Shown here: positions 26,460 through 34,757 of the stretch, one piece after another
Numbering within the stretch: the stretch's first letter is position 1
How the letters are laid out: each line of letters starts with the position of its first letter
Assembly (NCBI GenBank): GCA_019307745.1
Contig: JAFDJA010000034.1
Span: 1-36,907, forward strand
Length of the DNA stretch: 36,907 nt
Reading direction: 5' to 3'
Source of the DNA: Deltaproteobacteria bacterium
GTDB lineage: Bacteria > Desulfobacterota > DSM-4660 > Desulfatiglandales > HGW-15
The notes under the pieces: generated by a model
Told to the model about the DNA's origin: nothing
Seen by the model: the letters and a program-made list of their open reading frames with translations, nothing else
Database searches by the model: none
Made by a program: the position numbers and the translations under genes

Positions 26460-28594
26460 ACCCCTCTCAACTGGAAGCAGTAAAGACTGTTGAAGGTCCT
26501 GTACTTGTAATAGCAGGTGCAGGCAGTGGAAAGACAAGAACCCTTGTATACAGACTGGCTTACCTTGTGGAAAGCGGTGTTCCCCCGGAGGCCATTCTCC
26601 TGCTCACCTTCACCAGAAAGGCAGCAGGAGAGATGATGGAAAGGGCTGCAGGCCTTGCTGACGACAGGTGCAAACAGGCCTCCGGAGGCACCTTCCATTC
26701 ACTGGCTCATCGTATCTTGAGGAGCTATGCGGGTGTGCTGGGATTTGATACAAATTTTACCATCCTGGACCGCTCTGACATGGAAGAGATACTGCAAGCA
26801 CTTGTCCAGGAGATAGAGATAGAAAAAAAGGGAGTGCGGTTTCCCAAACGGGCTACACTTGCATCCATTCTGAGCAAAATGACCAATACTCAAATCACCA
26901 TCAGTGAATTGATGAAGGATGAGTACTCCCAGTTTCTGGAATATATACCGGAAATAGAAAAAATTGAAAAGTTATATAAGGATTACAAAAAGGGTAACCA
27001 GCTGATGGACTATGATGACCTGCTTATCTTTTTCAGACAGCTGTTGTCAGAAAATGAGGAGATAAGGGAAGAGCTTGGCCGTAGATACAGCTATATCATG
27101 GTAGACGAATATCAGGACACAAACGGTATTCAGGCGGACATCATAAAATGGCTCGGCCTTGGTCGTGGAAATGTCATGGTGGTGGGAGACGACTCACAGT
27201 CCATATACTCATTCCGCGGTGCGAACTATCAAAACATGTTCTCGTTTCCTGACATGTTTGAGCATACAAAAGTCATCAAACTGGAAGAGAACTACCGCTC
27301 AACCCAGCCCATACTCACCCTTACAAACACCCTAATGGATCAGGCGCGTGACAGATACACCAAATGCCTGTTTACAAAGCGAAAGGATGGGAATAATCCC
27401 AGGTTGATTGATGTCAAAACCGGACCTGAACAGGCTTCATTTATATGCCGAACAGTAAGAGAGTACCAGAATGACGGTATGCCACTTAAGGAGATGGCAA
27501 TTCTTTTCAGGTCAGCCTTCCATTCCTTTGACGTGGAGCTGGAACTCTCCCGCCAGGGGATCCAATTTGTAAAATACGGCGGATTCAAGTTTATGGAATC
27601 AGCTCATATAAAGGACCTTCTGGCCCACTTGAGGATAATAGTCAATAAAAATGATTCAGTGAGCTGGGGCCGGACCCTCAGACTACTGCCCAATATCGGA
27701 CAGAAAAAAAGTCAGGCAATAACAAACTGGATAAGAGGACAAGATTTCAACTCCTGGGAGGTCGATAAATGTCCATCAGGCAAAAACAATGAAGGGCTGA
27801 AAGCGCTGGCAGTGGTTTTAAAAGAACTATCAAAAGACGCTATTTCACCGAAAAACGCTGTAGAGATTGCAAACAAATACTATGATCCCATACTCAAGGA
27901 GAGGTTTGACGACTTCCCACGCAGACAGAAGGACCTTAAACAGCTTGTATTAATGGCAGGCAGGTATAATAAACTGCGCCAGTTCCTTGATGACCTGGCC
28001 CTGGATCCGCCTGCCAGTAAAGCGGACATTGATTCTGATCAGGCAAATGACTTCCTGACCCTGTCTACAGTCCACTCTGCAAAAGGGCTTGAATGGTCTG
28101 TGGTATTTATTATCTGGTTGATGGAAGGCTACTTCCCGTCATCAAAAGCCTATGCCAGTATAGATTCAATAGAAGAGGAGAGAAGAATGATTTATGTGGC
28201 AGCTACAAGGGCCAAAGATGAGCTGTTCCTGTGTTATCCAGGTATGGAGACGCTCCCTGTGTGGCAGTTAGCTGATGTGGGATATAGGACAGGTCTCTCC
28301 TCCTTTATTCAGGCACTGCCCGGCGATATTTTGGATGGAATTTTTCCTGGTTCTTATTTGAAAAAGTCTGGATATAAAAATCCATTCAGCAGACCCGCAC
28401 CTTCAAACATCAGAAAAAAGAAAATCCAGCCTGTCTCAAAGTCAGGTCTGCGCCAGGGGGACAGGGTGACGCATCCGGCATTTGGCAAAGGAGTCATTGC
28501 AAAATTCAAGGAGAACGAAAAGGTAGAAGTTATCTTCAGCAACTATGGCCGCAAGCTCCTGCATATGAAGTATACTACCCTGGAGAAGATATGA
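26426..28594 (+). CDS. UvrD/PcrA/Rep-type superfamily 1 DNA helicase
   Basis: A 722-aa 3'-5' helicase used in repair and replication restart. Motif Q/I is LNPSQLEAV and GAGSGKTRTLVYRLAYLV (Walker A near 31-38); Ia is LLTFTRKAAGEM, II YIMVDEYQDTN, III VVGDDSQSIYSFRGA and IV LEENYRST. V/VI are LSTVHSAKGLEWSVVFI and EEERRMIYVAATRAKDEL. A C-terminal Tudor-like tail, GDRVTHPAFGKGVIAKF, is the RNA-polymerase-contact module found in UvrD/PcrA. TTG 26426 is the start that overlaps the zinc-ribbon gene. UvrD, PcrA and Rep cannot be told apart here. There is no RecB-type nuclease domain. Confidence 0.93.
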   Translation: MQTSIDYESVLNPSQLEAVKTVEGPVLVIAGAGSGKTRTLVYRLAYLVESGVPPEAILLLTFTRKAAGEMMERAAGLADDRCKQASGGTFHSLAHRILRSYAGVLGFDTNFTILDRSDMEEILQALVQEIEIEKKGVRFPKRATLASILSKMTNTQITISELMKDEYSQFLEYIPEIEKIEKLYKDYKKGNQLMDYDDLLIFFRQLLSENEEIREELGRRYSYIMVDEYQDTNGIQADIIKWLGLGRGNVMVVGDDSQSIYSFRGANYQNMFSFPDMFEHTKVIKLEENYRSTQPILTLTNTLMDQARDRYTKCLFTKRKDGNNPRLIDVKTGPEQASFICRTVREYQNDGMPLKEMAILFRSAFHSFDVELELSRQGIQFVKYGGFKFMESAHIKDLLAHLRIIVNKNDSVSWGRTLRLLPNIGQKKSQAITNWIRGQDFNSWEVDKCPSGKNNEGLKALAVVLKELSKDAISPKNAVEIANKYYDPILKERFDDFPRRQKDLKQLVLMAGRYNKLRQFLDDLALDPPASKADIDSDQANDFLTLSTVHSAKGLEWSVVFIIWLMEGYFPSSKAYASIDSIEEERRMIYVAATRAKDELFLCYPGMETLPVWQLADVGYRTGLSSFIQALPGDILDGIFPGSYLKKSGYKNPFSRPAPSNIRKKKIQPVSKSGLRQGDRVTHPAFGKGVIAKFKENEKVEVIFSNYGRKLLHMKYTTLEKI

Positions 28595-29047
28595 GGGAAA
28601 AAAACTGGGAGCATGATTAAAAAGCAAAAGGGCGGTTGACTGAAAGCCGAGGCTAGGGTTGATTCGCATTTTTTTTTAAGAATTTCGCACTCTGAAAAAA
28701 CGATTCACGTTTTATGGGATCATGCCGTATCAAAAGCCATTACAGGAGTATCTGTTTAATGAAATGACAGATATTTAAATTATAACAAGATTTCATGAAA
28801 GTCCTTATACTTTAATCTTGTACATTTTTCTATTGCGGCTTATCTCTAAACGGAGAGATGAAGCTTGTTTGTTAGATAGTTAAGCCGTCGGCACCCACTC
28901 CCAAAAAGCGGGCTCCAAAATTCATGATTTTAATTCTCCTCATATCTACAATATACTTAGAGGTTAAAATTATTCCAATGCCGCTGTTAACAGGACTACG
29001 ACAAATGGTACAAAATTCAGATAATATATAATTTCAGGAGATATCTG
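28595..29047 (+). promoter_or_regulatory. Intergenic region before lptD with possible structured RNA
   Basis: A 453-base gap. It contains an inverted repeat ACAAGATT...AATCTTGT near 28783-28825. A second structure pairs CGGCTTA (28836-28842) with TAAGCCG (28881-28887) around an ATCTCT-AAACGG-AGAGAT hairpin (28842-28859), followed by a GC-rich run to about 28915. A TATAAT box at 29027-29032 lies close to the SD of lptD and may be fortuitous. I cannot assign the structure to any known riboswitch. Confidence 0.4.
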
Positions 29048-31207
29048 TTGCTCAAAAAAATTATTATACACCTGTTTATTATAACAGTCTTCCATCTATG
29101 CGTCATCAACATCTATGGAGCTGATATCCAGGAAAAAAATCCATCAACAGATAATTATGTGCCATGGACTATCACTGCTATCAAAATTAGTTTTAATAAA
29201 AATATTATTGAAGCAGAGGGAGATGTTGTACTCACAAATGGGAGTGAACATCTATACGCAGAACATGCGATATATGATAAAGCAGCAGGAATTGTGGAGA
29301 TAACAGGCAGTGTTCGCCTGGAGTCAGGTGAGGATATCTTTTCAGGCAATAGCGGGGTGTTCTACCTGAAAAACCGTACAGGAAAAATCCTGAAAGGCAG
29401 ACTCTTTCTGAGTGAAAACAACTATTACATCCAGGGGGATGTGCTGGAAAAAATCGGAGATAAAACCTACCGCATAACAAACTGCCATATTACGACCTGT
29501 GTCGATAAGACCCCTGACTGGAGCATCACAGGCGATGAAGTAAAGGTGACAGTTGAGGGCTACGGGACAATAAAACACGCTGCCTTTCGGGTCAAAGAGT
29601 TCCCTGTTATGTACCTGCCCTATATGATATTTCCTGCCAAGACCAGACGCCAGACAGGCCTGCTTCAACCACGTCTCGGATATTCAGATCGAAACGGAGC
29701 AGAAATAGAGATCCCTTTCTTCTGGGCCATTTCAGAGCAGACTGACGCCACATTTTATGAGCACCTTATTGCCGGGCGGGGATTCATGCAGGGTTTTGAA
29801 TTTCGTAATGTTTCTGAAAACAACTCAAAAGGTACGTTCCTCTATGACGTTATTTCAGATGATATAAAAAAGAAGGATATGACAGACAGTACTGAGTTGG
29901 AGCAGCTCAGTCCTTTTGATCGTGAAAACAGTACCAGATACTGGCTGAGGAGCAGGACTGACCAGGATTGGGGCATGGGCCTTGTAGCACGTCTTGATAC
30001 AGATATAGTAAGTGACCCGGATTATTTAAAAGAGTTTAAAGGTGATCGAACCACATCTGATTTAAGACCTGATCTGGCCGATGAATCAGGAAGGCCTGTC
30101 GACGATATCCATTCTCCCACAAGACGTTCTGCCATAAGGCTCAGCAGGGATTTGGAAAACTCCACATTTCAGGTGGAAACATCCTTTCATCAACTCCAAC
30201 AGGAACCGCGCAGCGGTGTGACCACTCCGGAATCTCTTGCAGGTTTTGATTTTTTGCTACTTCCAGAAACCGATTCAGACTTTCCTCTGGCATTATCCTT
30301 TCACACAGATTACGACCGTGTGTGGAAACATTCAGGCCAAAACGGCAATATTTCGACCTTTACACCTGAACTCACATGCCCTGTATGGCTGGGATCGCAC
30401 TGGGAGTTTGACCCCACAGTCTCTTTTACCAGAACCACCCAGTGGCTGGACAATAATCCTGACCATAAATCAATAGACGCTTACGAGATAAATGGTGTCT
30501 TCTCCACAGCCCTGGAAAAATGTTTTGACATTAACGGTAAACAGATTAAGAGGATAAAACATAAAATTTCCCCATCCCTTTCCTATAAATACCTTTCAAA
30601 TAAAGACAGCCGTAAGAATCCTTTGAACCTATTCAATGAGATTGAAGAGGAGGGGGAGATTAACCAGGTAATCTTCTCCATCAATAACTTCATTGATGCG
30701 CGAAGAGAAGATAAGGATGGAAATATCTCCTACTCTCAGATTGGCACTCTTGCTCTCATACAGCCTTATGACGTGGCAGCAGGACGATCTCATTCTCCAG
30801 AGCCTTTTGCTCCGCTAATCTTTGATATGTCCATCACCACAATGCCAGGTTTGGACCTTGATGCTGAACTTCAGTATGACCATTATTCAAAAGATATTAT
30901 ATCTGCAGATACAGGGCTTGAGGTTAAGGTAAAACGGAGTGGTATGAAAAAAGACGAGTGCCGGGTTGATTACCTGTATGAAAAGGATCAGGCCAGAAGC
31001 CTGAACTTCAGTATTGATATCAACCTTGTCCATGGCTTTTCTGCAGGTACTGCCCTGAAAAAAGATCTCATGGCAGAAAAAACTATCAAAAAGAGTCTAT
31101 GGATTGAATACATGTCCCAATGCTGGAGCATAGGTATTATAACAGAGGAGCTGGACAGCTCTGAAAGCTTTATGGTGACCTTTAATCTTCTGGGTCTTGG
31201 TGGTTAA
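29048..31207 (+). CDS. lptD: LPS assembly outer-membrane protein LptD
   Basis: A 719-aa outer-membrane beta-barrel that inserts lipopolysaccharide into the outer leaflet. Residues 1-24 are a signal peptide (MLKKIIIHLFIITVFHLCVINIYGA). An OstA/LptA-like jelly-roll follows: IIEAEGDVVLTNGSEHLYAEHAIYDKAAG and EITGSVRLESGEDIFSGNSGVF. The barrel carries the family motifs KHAAFRVKEFPVMYLPYMIFPAKTRRQTGLLQPRLGYSDRNG and EIPFFWAISEQTDATF. The start is TTG 29048, eight bases after AGGAG. Length is usual. LptE and other Lpt genes are not in the window. It is monocistronic as far as visible. Confidence 0.92.
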   Translation: MLKKIIIHLFIITVFHLCVINIYGADIQEKNPSTDNYVPWTITAIKISFNKNIIEAEGDVVLTNGSEHLYAEHAIYDKAAGIVEITGSVRLESGEDIFSGNSGVFYLKNRTGKILKGRLFLSENNYYIQGDVLEKIGDKTYRITNCHITTCVDKTPDWSITGDEVKVTVEGYGTIKHAAFRVKEFPVMYLPYMIFPAKTRRQTGLLQPRLGYSDRNGAEIEIPFFWAISEQTDATFYEHLIAGRGFMQGFEFRNVSENNSKGTFLYDVISDDIKKKDMTDSTELEQLSPFDRENSTRYWLRSRTDQDWGMGLVARLDTDIVSDPDYLKEFKGDRTTSDLRPDLADESGRPVDDIHSPTRRSAIRLSRDLENSTFQVETSFHQLQQEPRSGVTTPESLAGFDFLLLPETDSDFPLALSFHTDYDRVWKHSGQNGNISTFTPELTCPVWLGSHWEFDPTVSFTRTTQWLDNNPDHKSIDAYEINGVFSTALEKCFDINGKQIKRIKHKISPSLSYKYLSNKDSRKNPLNLFNEIEEEGEINQVIFSINNFIDARREDKDGNISYSQIGTLALIQPYDVAAGRSHSPEPFAPLIFDMSITTMPGLDLDAELQYDHYSKDIISADTGLEVKVKRSGMKKDECRVDYLYEKDQARSLNFSIDINLVHGFSAGTALKKDLMAEKTIKKSLWIEYMSQCWSIGIITEELDSSESFMVTFNLLGLGG

Positions 31208-31508
31208 TAAGAATTCCCGCCCTTTTGACCAACTGCCCTCATCCTTTCAATTCCTGATCTTAAGACATAATTTTTCCAAAACAAAAAAAATTGACGCAGT
31301 AAATCACACAAATCATCCTGACTGACAAAAAATTAAAATATTAATTTAGAAAAATATTTATAATTTTCCATGTAAAAACAAGCACATGGTCTCACCCTAC
31401 TCCTCTTCTTGTTATCTTCCGGAAAAATTGGTATAGAATTTGCTAAATGTATATATATCATTACTCGAAACCAGAATCTGACGCGTATAGGGAAAAGGAG
31501 TCTTAAGA
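31208..31508 (+). promoter_or_regulatory. AT-rich intergenic region with promoter for the HDOD gene
   Basis: A 301-base gap, AT-rich, with no coding fragment. A candidate promoter is TTGTTA (31409-31414), a 17-base spacer and TATAGA (31432-31437), leaving about 65 bases of leader before the HDOD start, with GGAG at about 31498. Confidence 0.45.
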
Positions 31509-32381
31509 ATGATCGAGCCCAAACTTGTTGATACTGAAACTTTTCTTAAAAATCACTGCACTCTCCCATCACTTCCCGAGGTAGTATCAAAGGTTGAAAG
31601 GGAGATTAATAAAGAGGAAGGAAATATAAATAAAATCACCGAGTTAATCAATGGTGAGCCTGCCCTGACCTCTCAGATCCTGAAGGTGGTCAATTCCGCG
31701 TATTATGGACTGTCAAGCGAGATTAGAAATGTCCGTATGGCAATAGCATTTATGGGATTAAATGAGATATATCGAATGGTTCTTGCACTTTCTGTTATAA
31801 ACACATTAAATGTTGATCAAAAAAAAGAGCTGAACAATTTTTGGTATCACTCGTTTTATTCCGCCATCTGTACAAGATACCTGGCAAAAAAATTTGAGCC
31901 CCTCATGCCACTGGAAGACCTTTGGTCAGCTTCTATTCTCCATGACATAGGCAAACTGGTTTACCTGAAATTTTTCCCCGACCACTACAAAAAACTAACC
32001 AGATACACTGAAAAGCACAAATGTTTTTTTAGTGACGCAGAGGAAAAGTACACCTTGCCATCAAGCTCCTCTTTTGGTTTGATTCTGTGTAACCAGTGGA
32101 GACTTCCTGAAAATATCAAACATGCATGTGAATACCACACACTAAAGGACCTTACACCCAAAGAAGGTAAAGATGTTAATACCAGCTTTAGAAATATTAT
32201 CTGCCTGGGAAACCTGCTTACGATGCTCTCCGGAGATTATTTAAATAATGAAACAAAAGAAAAGATTATAAATGGATCACTTATGGCTTTTGGCTGTACA
32301 GAAAATGAATTTCTGGCCCTTATGGGGGATATATATGAGTTAGCCACAGAGATAAATGATTTTTCTAGTGTACTCTCCTGA
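31509..32381 (+). CDS. HDOD domain protein
   Basis: A 290-aa signal-output protein. The HDOD domain occupies most of it: LPSLPEVVSKVEREIN, ITELINGEPALTSQILKVVNSAYYGL, IRNVRMAIAFMGLNEIYRMVLALSVI, and an HD-like ASILHDIGKLVYL. HDOD proteins link stress, chemotaxis or c-di-GMP signals to outputs but mostly lack phosphodiesterase activity. No GGDEF, EAL or receiver domain is attached. ATG 31509 follows AAAGGAG. It has its own promoter and no co-directional close neighbour, so the partner is unknown. Confidence 0.85.
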   Translation: MIEPKLVDTETFLKNHCTLPSLPEVVSKVEREINKEEGNINKITELINGEPALTSQILKVVNSAYYGLSSEIRNVRMAIAFMGLNEIYRMVLALSVINTLNVDQKKELNNFWYHSFYSAICTRYLAKKFEPLMPLEDLWSASILHDIGKLVYLKFFPDHYKKLTRYTEKHKCFFSDAEEKYTLPSSSSFGLILCNQWRLPENIKHACEYHTLKDLTPKEGKDVNTSFRNIICLGNLLTMLSGDYLNNETKEKIINGSLMAFGCTENEFLALMGDIYELATEINDFSSVLS

Positions 32382-32710
32382 TTGACAGAATATCCACTTT
32401 TATACAATAATAAAACGATTTCCAAATAAAAAGCCTCAGAGATGAATACCTTGGAGAAAGGCCATTCCTTGAGAAAAGGTGCTAATTGTATTTTCCATGG
32501 AGTCCCGCGGCGACACATTGAATATGGAAACCATCTATACAGAAGGGATCAAGGTGACAGATTTGCTCTCAAGCAAATAAGCTTTATATCCAGGCTGTCC
32601 TAGGGGGGATACGCCGCAGTAGATAAATGGTGCAAAATTCAGCTGCCAATTTAGTAAAACATCTTAGATTACTGACATGAGACCTTTTCTATTGAGCTTA
32701 GGAAGGACAA
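32382..32710. other. Intergenic region, 329 bases, nothing assignable
   Basis: This lies between the HDOD gene and the cyclophilin-like gene. No ORF with an SD, RNA gene, repeat or strong hairpin could be recognised. Confidence 0.45.
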
Positions 32711-33010
32711 ATGGGGAATATCCGTATTGAGCTTATTTTTCAAGATTTTGTTTGCAAGGCAGAGCTGTTTGATACTAATATTGCGAATCGATTTGCAGAC
32801 AATCTGCCCTATAATGTCCCCCTTACCTGCTGGGGCAATGAGCTTTATGGGCCAATCCATAAGAATTTGGGCACGGAAAATCCCGTCCAATATATTCCAA
32901 AGGGAGGCATAGCCTATACAAACCAGGGCGGTTATGTGTGCATCTTTTTCCATCGCCTGACTAAATGCTCGAATGGGGAATCTTTAATTATCAGGGCATT
33001 TGAGGATTAG
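32711..33010 (+). CDS. TM1367-like cyclophilin-fold protein
   Basis: A 99-aa protein resembling the small cyclophilin-like fold family of Thermotoga TM1367: RIELIFQDFVCKAELFD, NLPYNVPLTCWGNELYGPI, then ENPVQYIPKGGIAYTNQGGYVCIFFHR line up with the family's W-G-.-E-.-Y, ENP and GDI.Y...G..ALCLFF blocks. It ends about 20 residues early, without the usual PVNVIGKI-type closing strand, so it may be trimmed or divergent. Peptidyl-prolyl isomerase activity has not been shown for the family. A strong SD (AGGAAGGAC) precedes ATG 32711. The next small gene follows 49 bases later. Confidence 0.65.
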   Translation: MGNIRIELIFQDFVCKAELFDTNIANRFADNLPYNVPLTCWGNELYGPIHKNLGTENPVQYIPKGGIAYTNQGGYVCIFFHRLTKCSNGESLIIRAFED

Positions 33011-33059
33011 TGTCTTTTTAGATCTCTTTCCGGACAGGAACTGACTCAAGGAGTTATTT

Positions 33060-33269
33060 ATGGAATATCTTAATGCGGTCAATATAATTACCACTATAGT
33101 AATATTACTTATGCTCTATTTTTTAAAGAAACTGTTTTTTGGAGACATCGGAGATAACAGGTTTTTTCACATCATGGCCCTTATAGTGATGGGAGTAGGA
33201 TTATACCTCTGGAGAAGCGGTGCTGCAGCAAAACTGATTGAAGATATCATGAAAGTTGTTGGACAATAA
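33060..33269 (+). CDS. Small two-helix membrane protein
   Basis: A 69-aa protein with two hydrophobic segments, about residues 7-26 (ITTIVILLMLYFLKKLFF) and 37-51 (FFHIMALIVMGVGLYLW), separated by a short charged loop (GDIGDNR). It is preceded by an AAGGAG SD six bases from ATG. I know no family for it. It may be co-transcribed with the preceding cyclophilin-like gene. Confidence 0.6.
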   Translation: MEYLNAVNIITTIVILLMLYFLKKLFFGDIGDNRFFHIMALIVMGVGLYLWRSGAAAKLIEDIMKVVGQ

Positions 33270-33569
33270 AGATGTGCATGCTGGGCCTAAAATCCCTTTA
33301 AAATATGTAAGGGATTATCATCTATGGAGTCATAAGGGATCACCTGTGCCCATGTAAAAAAATTTTTCATTCACTCTTTCCAATTTATTTTAAATTTGCA
33401 AAAAGCAGCTCATCTCCAAAGAATTTGTCGAAAATAATGGTCCAAGAACAATCCAGACACCTGATTAAAGTATTACTTTTCAACATAGATGATCCGCCCG
33501 TCATCATGAATACAAACATGGTTGATGATTTTTTAACCCATATATCAAATTATTAGGAAAATATATTTC
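33270..33569 (+). other. Intergenic region before rho with a possible small ORF
   Basis: A 300-base gap. A 39-codon frame, MVQEQSRHLIKVLLF onwards, spans 33437-33556; its TAG overlaps the AGGA that would serve the rho-like start at 33570. It has no SD of its own. It could be a leader peptide or chance. Confidence 0.3.
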
Positions 33570-34673
33570 GTGCCCGATAAAGCAAGTGGTGTTTTTAAAT
33601 TTACAAAAAAAGGGGGTGGAACGCTCCGCGACCCCTTATTCTCCTTTCGCAGACAGTCCAATGAGGCCATAGTACCGGCTGGAATCGTCCGAAAATATAG
33701 ACTTGTTGAAGGTGCAATTGTCAAAGGTCCCCTGAAGCCTGGACGCAATGGACCGTTACTCTCCGCAGTGGATTCAATATGCGGTCTCGAGCCTGAGGCC
33801 TTTCATAAAAGAAAGCCTTTTGCATCTCTTACCTCTATTAATCCTTGCCAACGGTTTGACCTGGCAGCATCAGAAGAGGCTGGCATGCGGATTGTTGATC
33901 TTATGGCGCCTATTGGTAAAGGAACACGGGGCCTTATTATATCCCCCCCCAAGGCGGGGAAGACCATGCTAATTGAGCAGATTGCCGGGGCTATACATAA
34001 AAGCGATCCGGAAACCCGGATCATCGCCCTGTTGATTGATGAACGTCCTGAGGAGGTTACATATTTCCGTCGCTCAGTTGAGGCAGAGGTCCTATACAGC
34101 AGCAGTGATCAAAGTGTGGAGGAGCACATAGAGCTGGCCGAAATCACACTTGCACACATCCGAACCGAGGTTGAGTGCGGCAGAGATGTGGTCCTGCTGG
34201 TAGACAGTCTCACACGCATGGGCAGAGCCTTTAACCTTAAAACCTCAAGATCAGGGTTAACCCTTTCAGGAGGGCTGGGGGCAGGAGCGCTGGAATTTCC
34301 ACGTAGATTCTTCGGGCTAGCGCGAAACATTGAAGGGGGTGGATCTATAACCATCATTGCCACAGCCCTCGTAGACACAGGCTCTCGAATGGATCAAGTC
34401 ATCTTCCAGGAATTCAGAGGTACCAGCAACAGCGAAATCCTTCTGGAACGCTCCCTGGCAGAGGCCCATATCTTCCCGGCCATCAACATCAACGCAAGTA
34501 GTACCCGTAAGGAAGAACGTCTCTACAGTCCAGAGGAGAGCCAGCGACTATCCCATTTACGACGGATACTGGCAGGCCTGAAACCCAAGGATGCGTTGGA
34601 ATCTATATTAAAATTGATCGAGAAATATCCCACCAACAAAGAACTAATAATGAACATTCCCCGAGGCACCTAA
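33570..34673 (+). CDS. rho: Short, divergent Rho-type transcription termination factor
   Basis: A 367-aa RecA-fold hexameric helicase of the Rho family. The ATPase core is clear: GLIISPPKAGKTMLIEQIA (Walker A), DVVLLVDSLTRMGRAFNL (Walker B), ALEFPRRFFGLARNIEGGGSITIIATALVDTGSRMD, EFRGTSNSEILLERSLAEAHIFPAI and SSTRKEERLYS. It is about 50 residues shorter than E. coli Rho: the N-terminal helical domain is missing, and an in-frame TAA lies 36 bases before GTG 33570, so no extension exists. The OB-fold RNP-like DGFGFLR reads KGGGTLR here, and the Q-loop SGKVLTGG reads SGLTLSGG. Primary RNA binding is probably altered. It may be a paralogue beside a canonical rho elsewhere. Confidence 0.85.
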   Translation: MPDKASGVFKFTKKGGGTLRDPLFSFRRQSNEAIVPAGIVRKYRLVEGAIVKGPLKPGRNGPLLSAVDSICGLEPEAFHKRKPFASLTSINPCQRFDLAASEEAGMRIVDLMAPIGKGTRGLIISPPKAGKTMLIEQIAGAIHKSDPETRIIALLIDERPEEVTYFRRSVEAEVLYSSSDQSVEEHIELAEITLAHIRTEVECGRDVVLLVDSLTRMGRAFNLKTSRSGLTLSGGLGAGALEFPRRFFGLARNIEGGGSITIIATALVDTGSRMDQVIFQEFRGTSNSEILLERSLAEAHIFPAININASSTRKEERLYSPEESQRLSHLRRILAGLKPKDALESILKLIEKYPTNKELIMNIPRGT

Positions 34674-34699
34674 AGGAGAATTCTGCCCCTTTTCTTTAT

Positions 34700-34737
34700 A
34701 AAAAAAACCGCTGCCAATACAGGAAAGGCAGCGGTTA
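34700..34737 (-). terminator. Intrinsic terminator between convergent rho and arylsulfotransferase-like genes
   Basis: The 10-bp stem AACCGCTGCC (34706-34715) with GGCAGCGGTT (34727-34736) is perfect. On the minus strand it is followed by eight T (complement of 34700-34707), ideal for the gene ending at 34758. On the plus strand the tail is only weakly T-rich, so termination after rho is less sure. Confidence 0.88.
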
Positions 34738-34757
34738 TTATCTTATAATTTGATTTT

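Noticed and set aside
28760-28920. 6S RNA upstream of lptD
   Set aside because: The GGCACCCAC stretch drew attention, but no long closing stem between the two ends and no central bubble of the right size can be drawn.
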